Positions 61,408 through 64,000 of a stretch of DNA of 64,000 nucleotides are shown piece by piece. The notes under the pieces were generated by a model. It was not told the origin of the DNA, searched no databases, and was given only the letters and a program-made list of their open reading frames with translations. Position numbers and translations under genes: made by a program. Positions within the stretch are counted from its first letter, which is position 1, and each line of letters starts with the position of its first letter. The stretch covers positions 355,857-419,856 of the forward strand of contig RHPI01002615.1 of NCBI GenBank assembly GCA_009103225.1, in the 5' to 3' direction. Source of the stretch: Chlorokybus atmophyticus (Eukaryota; Streptophyta; Chlorokybophyceae; Chlorokybales; Chlorokybaceae).

Positions 61408-61772
61408 GGCGTCACGTCACTGGCGCCACACAGGTACAACCTAGCATGAAGCTGAGTGCCAAGCAGCAAGCCCATGGATTTGCTTTATACTACTAGGCAG
61501 CTGTACGGCAGCTTGACTTGACTTGACGCCACCGGAGGCGCTCCACACAGATCTCTGTCAGTGATTTCCCTGTGTCGCTGCACACCACAGTACTAGTCTC
61601 CATCGCACGGCTGAGCCTTGCGCCGAACCATCAGGCTAGCGGCGCTGCTGCTGGTCTAGTGTGGCAGCGCGTGGCGCTTGCTTGGGCAGGTCGCTGGTGC
61701 GTGCGCAGAGCCGCAGACTGCTCAGCAAGTGTGCAGCCTTGCCCCGTCGTAGGTGCTCCTCAATGTTCTTCG

Positions 61773-62000
61773 TGCTATCCTATCTTGCATCTTGCTTGGG
61801 CATGCATCGCTCGCACAGTCAATTATGGCACGGTCTCCGTGTTTGCTATCCTATCTGTACTTTGGGCATGCATCGCTCGCGTTGCCGCCTCGCACGGTCT
61901 GGTCCTCGTTGCACGGCGTCGGCATTATCTGCTATCTATGACTGTTGCGGGCATGCATTGCCCGCGTTGCTGCCTCGCCGAGTGTGGCACGGTCTCGGCT
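61773..62000. repeat. Imperfect tandem repeat, three copies of about 72-86 bp
   Basis: Copies start near 61773, 61845 and 61931, each with GCTATC, then GGGCATGCAT, TCGC or CCGC words, GCCTCGC and GCACGGTCT in the same order. Spacers vary, so the copies are old. No open frame follows the period. Confidence 0.65.
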
Positions 62001-62375
62001 TGCCAGGCAGAGACCCGTTGTGTATTCAACACCGGTAAGGCAGCAGCACATGCCTATGTGGCGGTAGACATGTAGGTGTCGCGTAGGTACACGTAGCTCC
62101 GGCCCGCCTGCTTGCCTAGTGCTAGTTTACCACTAGATGTATGCACGGAACCATGGACGCTGACAGCGCAAAAACCGCAGAGGAGATGTGTTGTTATGCT
62201 CACCGCAAGTCGCCAGCCCGCTATAGATGTTATATCTTTTGTCGCTCCCGATCGCTTCTCGCGATGCGCGAGTCGTCCATCGAACGGCGTGACACGTAAC
62301 GCGCGTATTGTGAATTGGGATAGTAACGCGCGATAGTGATGATGTGATAGTGACCGTAGCGTGATAGTTGCGCGT

Positions 62376-62425
62376 GATGATAGTGACTGCCGTGTTGTGA
62401 TACTATGACGACAGTCACTATCATC
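62376..62425. repeat. Inverted repeat, 14-bp arms
   Basis: Bases 62376-62389 are the reverse complement of 62412-62425 with a 22-base spacer. The surroundings repeat GTGATAG several times. Confidence 0.8.
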
Positions 62426-62619
62426 TCCACTCAATAGATATTTGCGTGACTAAAAGTCGCTGCATTATTAAGGCACCTTCCCACCTCGCCCATATATCTC
62501 GCGGTCGACAGTGCGCCACGCCTTGCTAATGATTCGACGATAGCCGTCGATGGTAGCAAGCTGTTAAGCGTTCTTGTTAAATAGATGTACGCTATACTAA
62601 AAGTCGCTGCACAATATTG

Positions 62620-63372
62620 CTTTGTACACGATGAACAACATACACTCCTTTTGTTTCAAACAATCATCCTACCAGTCCAACTTTGGCAAGAACACCTAAG
62701 CCCCACGATCATGCGCGTTCATCGTTATAAGTATGGTCTACGTGATGAACGACTGTGAATGCATTGAACATTTGGGATGTACCAACAGTGGCTAGCAATG
62801 ATGCGAAATGCCGTCGATATGACATCAATATCGCACGGTCAGCAGTATGCTGCCGACGTCACCCGGATCTTACTCAGATGAGACGAATGCATATAGGTTC
62901 ACGATCCGCTTGTCTAGTTCCTGAGCATAAGAATGCAGTTCGAAGCGCAATCGAGACGAGGCGGATAGTTCTTGTGGAGCGCGGCGACGCATTAGGGTGG
63001 GGCGGGAAGGGCGAACTTTCGGGCATCGCTAGCAGCGTCACCAGCAACGCCGCCGCTGAGGTGACGGCCGTAACAACCTCTGTTGCTTGACACGTGTGTG
63101 TCAAGCAACAGAGGCAAACCCCAACTTAAGTTATATATGTTAATCACTTACTAATCAATTTGTTAAACGAAACTCGCCGGCCAATAGTTGGAGCCGACGA
63201 GTAATGCCCATTACTACTTTGTACACGATGAACGATTTACATTCCTTTTGTTTCAAACAATCATCCTACCTACAGTCCAACTTTGGCAAGAACACCTAAG
63301 CCCCACGATCATGCGCGTTCAACGTTATAAGTATGGTTTACGTGATGAACAATTGTGAATGCATTGAACATT
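62620..63372. repeat. Direct repeat pair of about 155 bp, 600 bp apart
   Basis: 62620-62772 and 63217-63372 are nearly identical with a few substitutions and small insertions; they run from TTTGTACACGATGAAC to TGAATGCATTGAACATT. The 444 bp between them contain the hairpin at 63077-63114. The pair could be ends of a small element or a simple duplication. No TG...CA ends, primer-binding site or coding frame was found. Confidence 0.85.
63077..63114. repeat. Perfect hairpin, 17-bp arms with 4-base loop
   Basis: Bases 63077-63093 are the exact reverse complement of 63098-63114, loop GTGT. It lies between the two direct repeats. Confidence 0.92.
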
Positions 63373-63830
63373 CTACCTCCCTCTCCTGAGCATATATCAG
63401 TAGTGAAGAGTTGTAGGTGTAGAGCCTGGTGTATTTGCATTGCCAAAGTTGCAAATCAAGACAATTATGTTTGATTATTTAATAGTATTTGATCCTTGCG
63501 CTGATTGTTGTGTGCAATTGTCTGACCGTGTGTGTGATTGCTGTGCAGATGGACTTCGCACAGCGCTTTCAACATACCGCTGATACCCAACGCACCCCAC
63601 ACGCGACTGTGCGTCCGCAGCAAGTCACCAGCTGTAATGTACGAGAGGGAGCAGTAGCAGCGCTTTGGAAAGTGGAGCGCATCAGCCCGTGAAGCTGTAT
63701 CTGATGGCACTTGCGACCAACGCAATCGCGTCTGGCAAGAGTTTGCCAACTACCTGCAACATCTTGAGCTCAACATTGCCATCGCCAATGTCACCCCAGC
63801 TGTCACATGGAAAAGTCAGCGCAAACCATA

Positions 63831-63855
63831 GGTGGTCACAACCGTTGTGACCACC
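63831..63855. repeat. Hairpin, 11-bp arms with 3-base loop
   Basis: GGTGGTCACAA at 63831-63841 pairs with TTGTGACCACC at 63845-63855. There is no T run after it, so nothing marks it as a terminator. Confidence 0.85.
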
Positions 63856-64000
63856 AAGTCACGTGTAACAGTCAAGGCCAAATTTTGTGATTTTCATGGC
63901 CATTTTAGGCCTTAATTGTAAGGTACATGTTTTTTATGACTTGTGGCGGATATCGGCGAGTTCTGAGTCTGCCGCGGATATCGACCGGGGCCCCAAGACC

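Larger units (their letters stand above)
61408..64000. other. Right-edge region with repeats, no confident gene
   Basis: Contains a three-copy tandem repeat (61773-62000), a direct repeat pair (62620-62772 and 63217-63372) and several hairpins, listed separately. A plus frame at 63549-63692 (MDFAQRFQHTADTQ) follows a possible acceptor but stops after 47 codons. No exon chain could be built. Confidence 0.45.

Noticed and set aside
62620-63372. Direct repeat pair considered as LTRs of a small retroelement
   Set aside because: No TG...CA ends, primer-binding site, polypurine tract or coding frame is present in the 444 bp between the copies.

Overview
This is nuclear DNA from a eukaryote. Coding sequence is broken into many short exons by GT-AG (sometimes GC-AG) introns, intergenic stretches reach several kilobases, and nothing looks like an operon. 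The gene content points to a plastid-bearing host, most likely an alga: a PAP/fibrillin with a plastid targeting peptide, a four-motif DnaJ-type zinc-finger protein of the BSD2 kind, a plant-type biotin enzyme (8-amino-7-oxononanoate synthase) and a plant ACA-like Ca2+-ATPase. The exact lineage cannot be read from the window. For most genes I rebuilt the exon chain by joining splice sites whose reading phases agree. Lengths obtained this way match the families (adenosine kinase 343 aa, calmodulin-like protein 147 aa).

Layout. 1114-4478 (-) adenosine kinase, 12 exons. 4479-8338 has no gene but holds a repeat island with palindromes. 8339-9589 (-) an acidic/Q-rich protein with three RPA32C-binding-like motifs. 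11058-12492 (+) a small glycine-patterned protein. 13434-20309 (-) Ca2+-ATPase in about 26 exons, followed by a weakly supported small gene at 20342-21090 (-). 21924-25283 (+) THOC1/HPR1. 25631-27310 (-) a four-EF-hand protein. 28700-29673 (+) a tail-anchored coiled-coil protein. 30186-33537 (-) biotin synthesis enzyme. 35335-36976 (-) a class I glutamine-amidotransferase-like protein with an altered catalytic triad. 39323-41910 (-) aldose 1-epimerase, 12 exons with a 113-base assembly gap in its last intron. 42576-44526 (+) an NHL-BTB fusion. 45509-47917 (-) fibrillin and 48139-49572 (+) the zinc-finger protein form a divergent pair of plastid genes. 50007-51600 (-) fructosamine-3-kinase. 51601-59549 has no confident gene. 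59550-61407 (-) a secreted 452-aa protein of unknown family. The right end holds tandem, direct and inverted repeats.

The genes do not form one pathway. Themes are housekeeping metabolism (adenosine salvage, biotin, galactose/glucose anomers, repair of glycated amines), calcium transport and sensing, mRNA export/transcription, DNA repair or replication (by motif only), and plastid biogenesis. The most unusual features are the Ser-His-Asp triad in the amidotransferase-like protein, the tandem RPA32C-like motifs, very small exons in the epimerase gene, several perfect long hairpins, and alternating purine-pyrimidine tracts that sit mainly inside introns.
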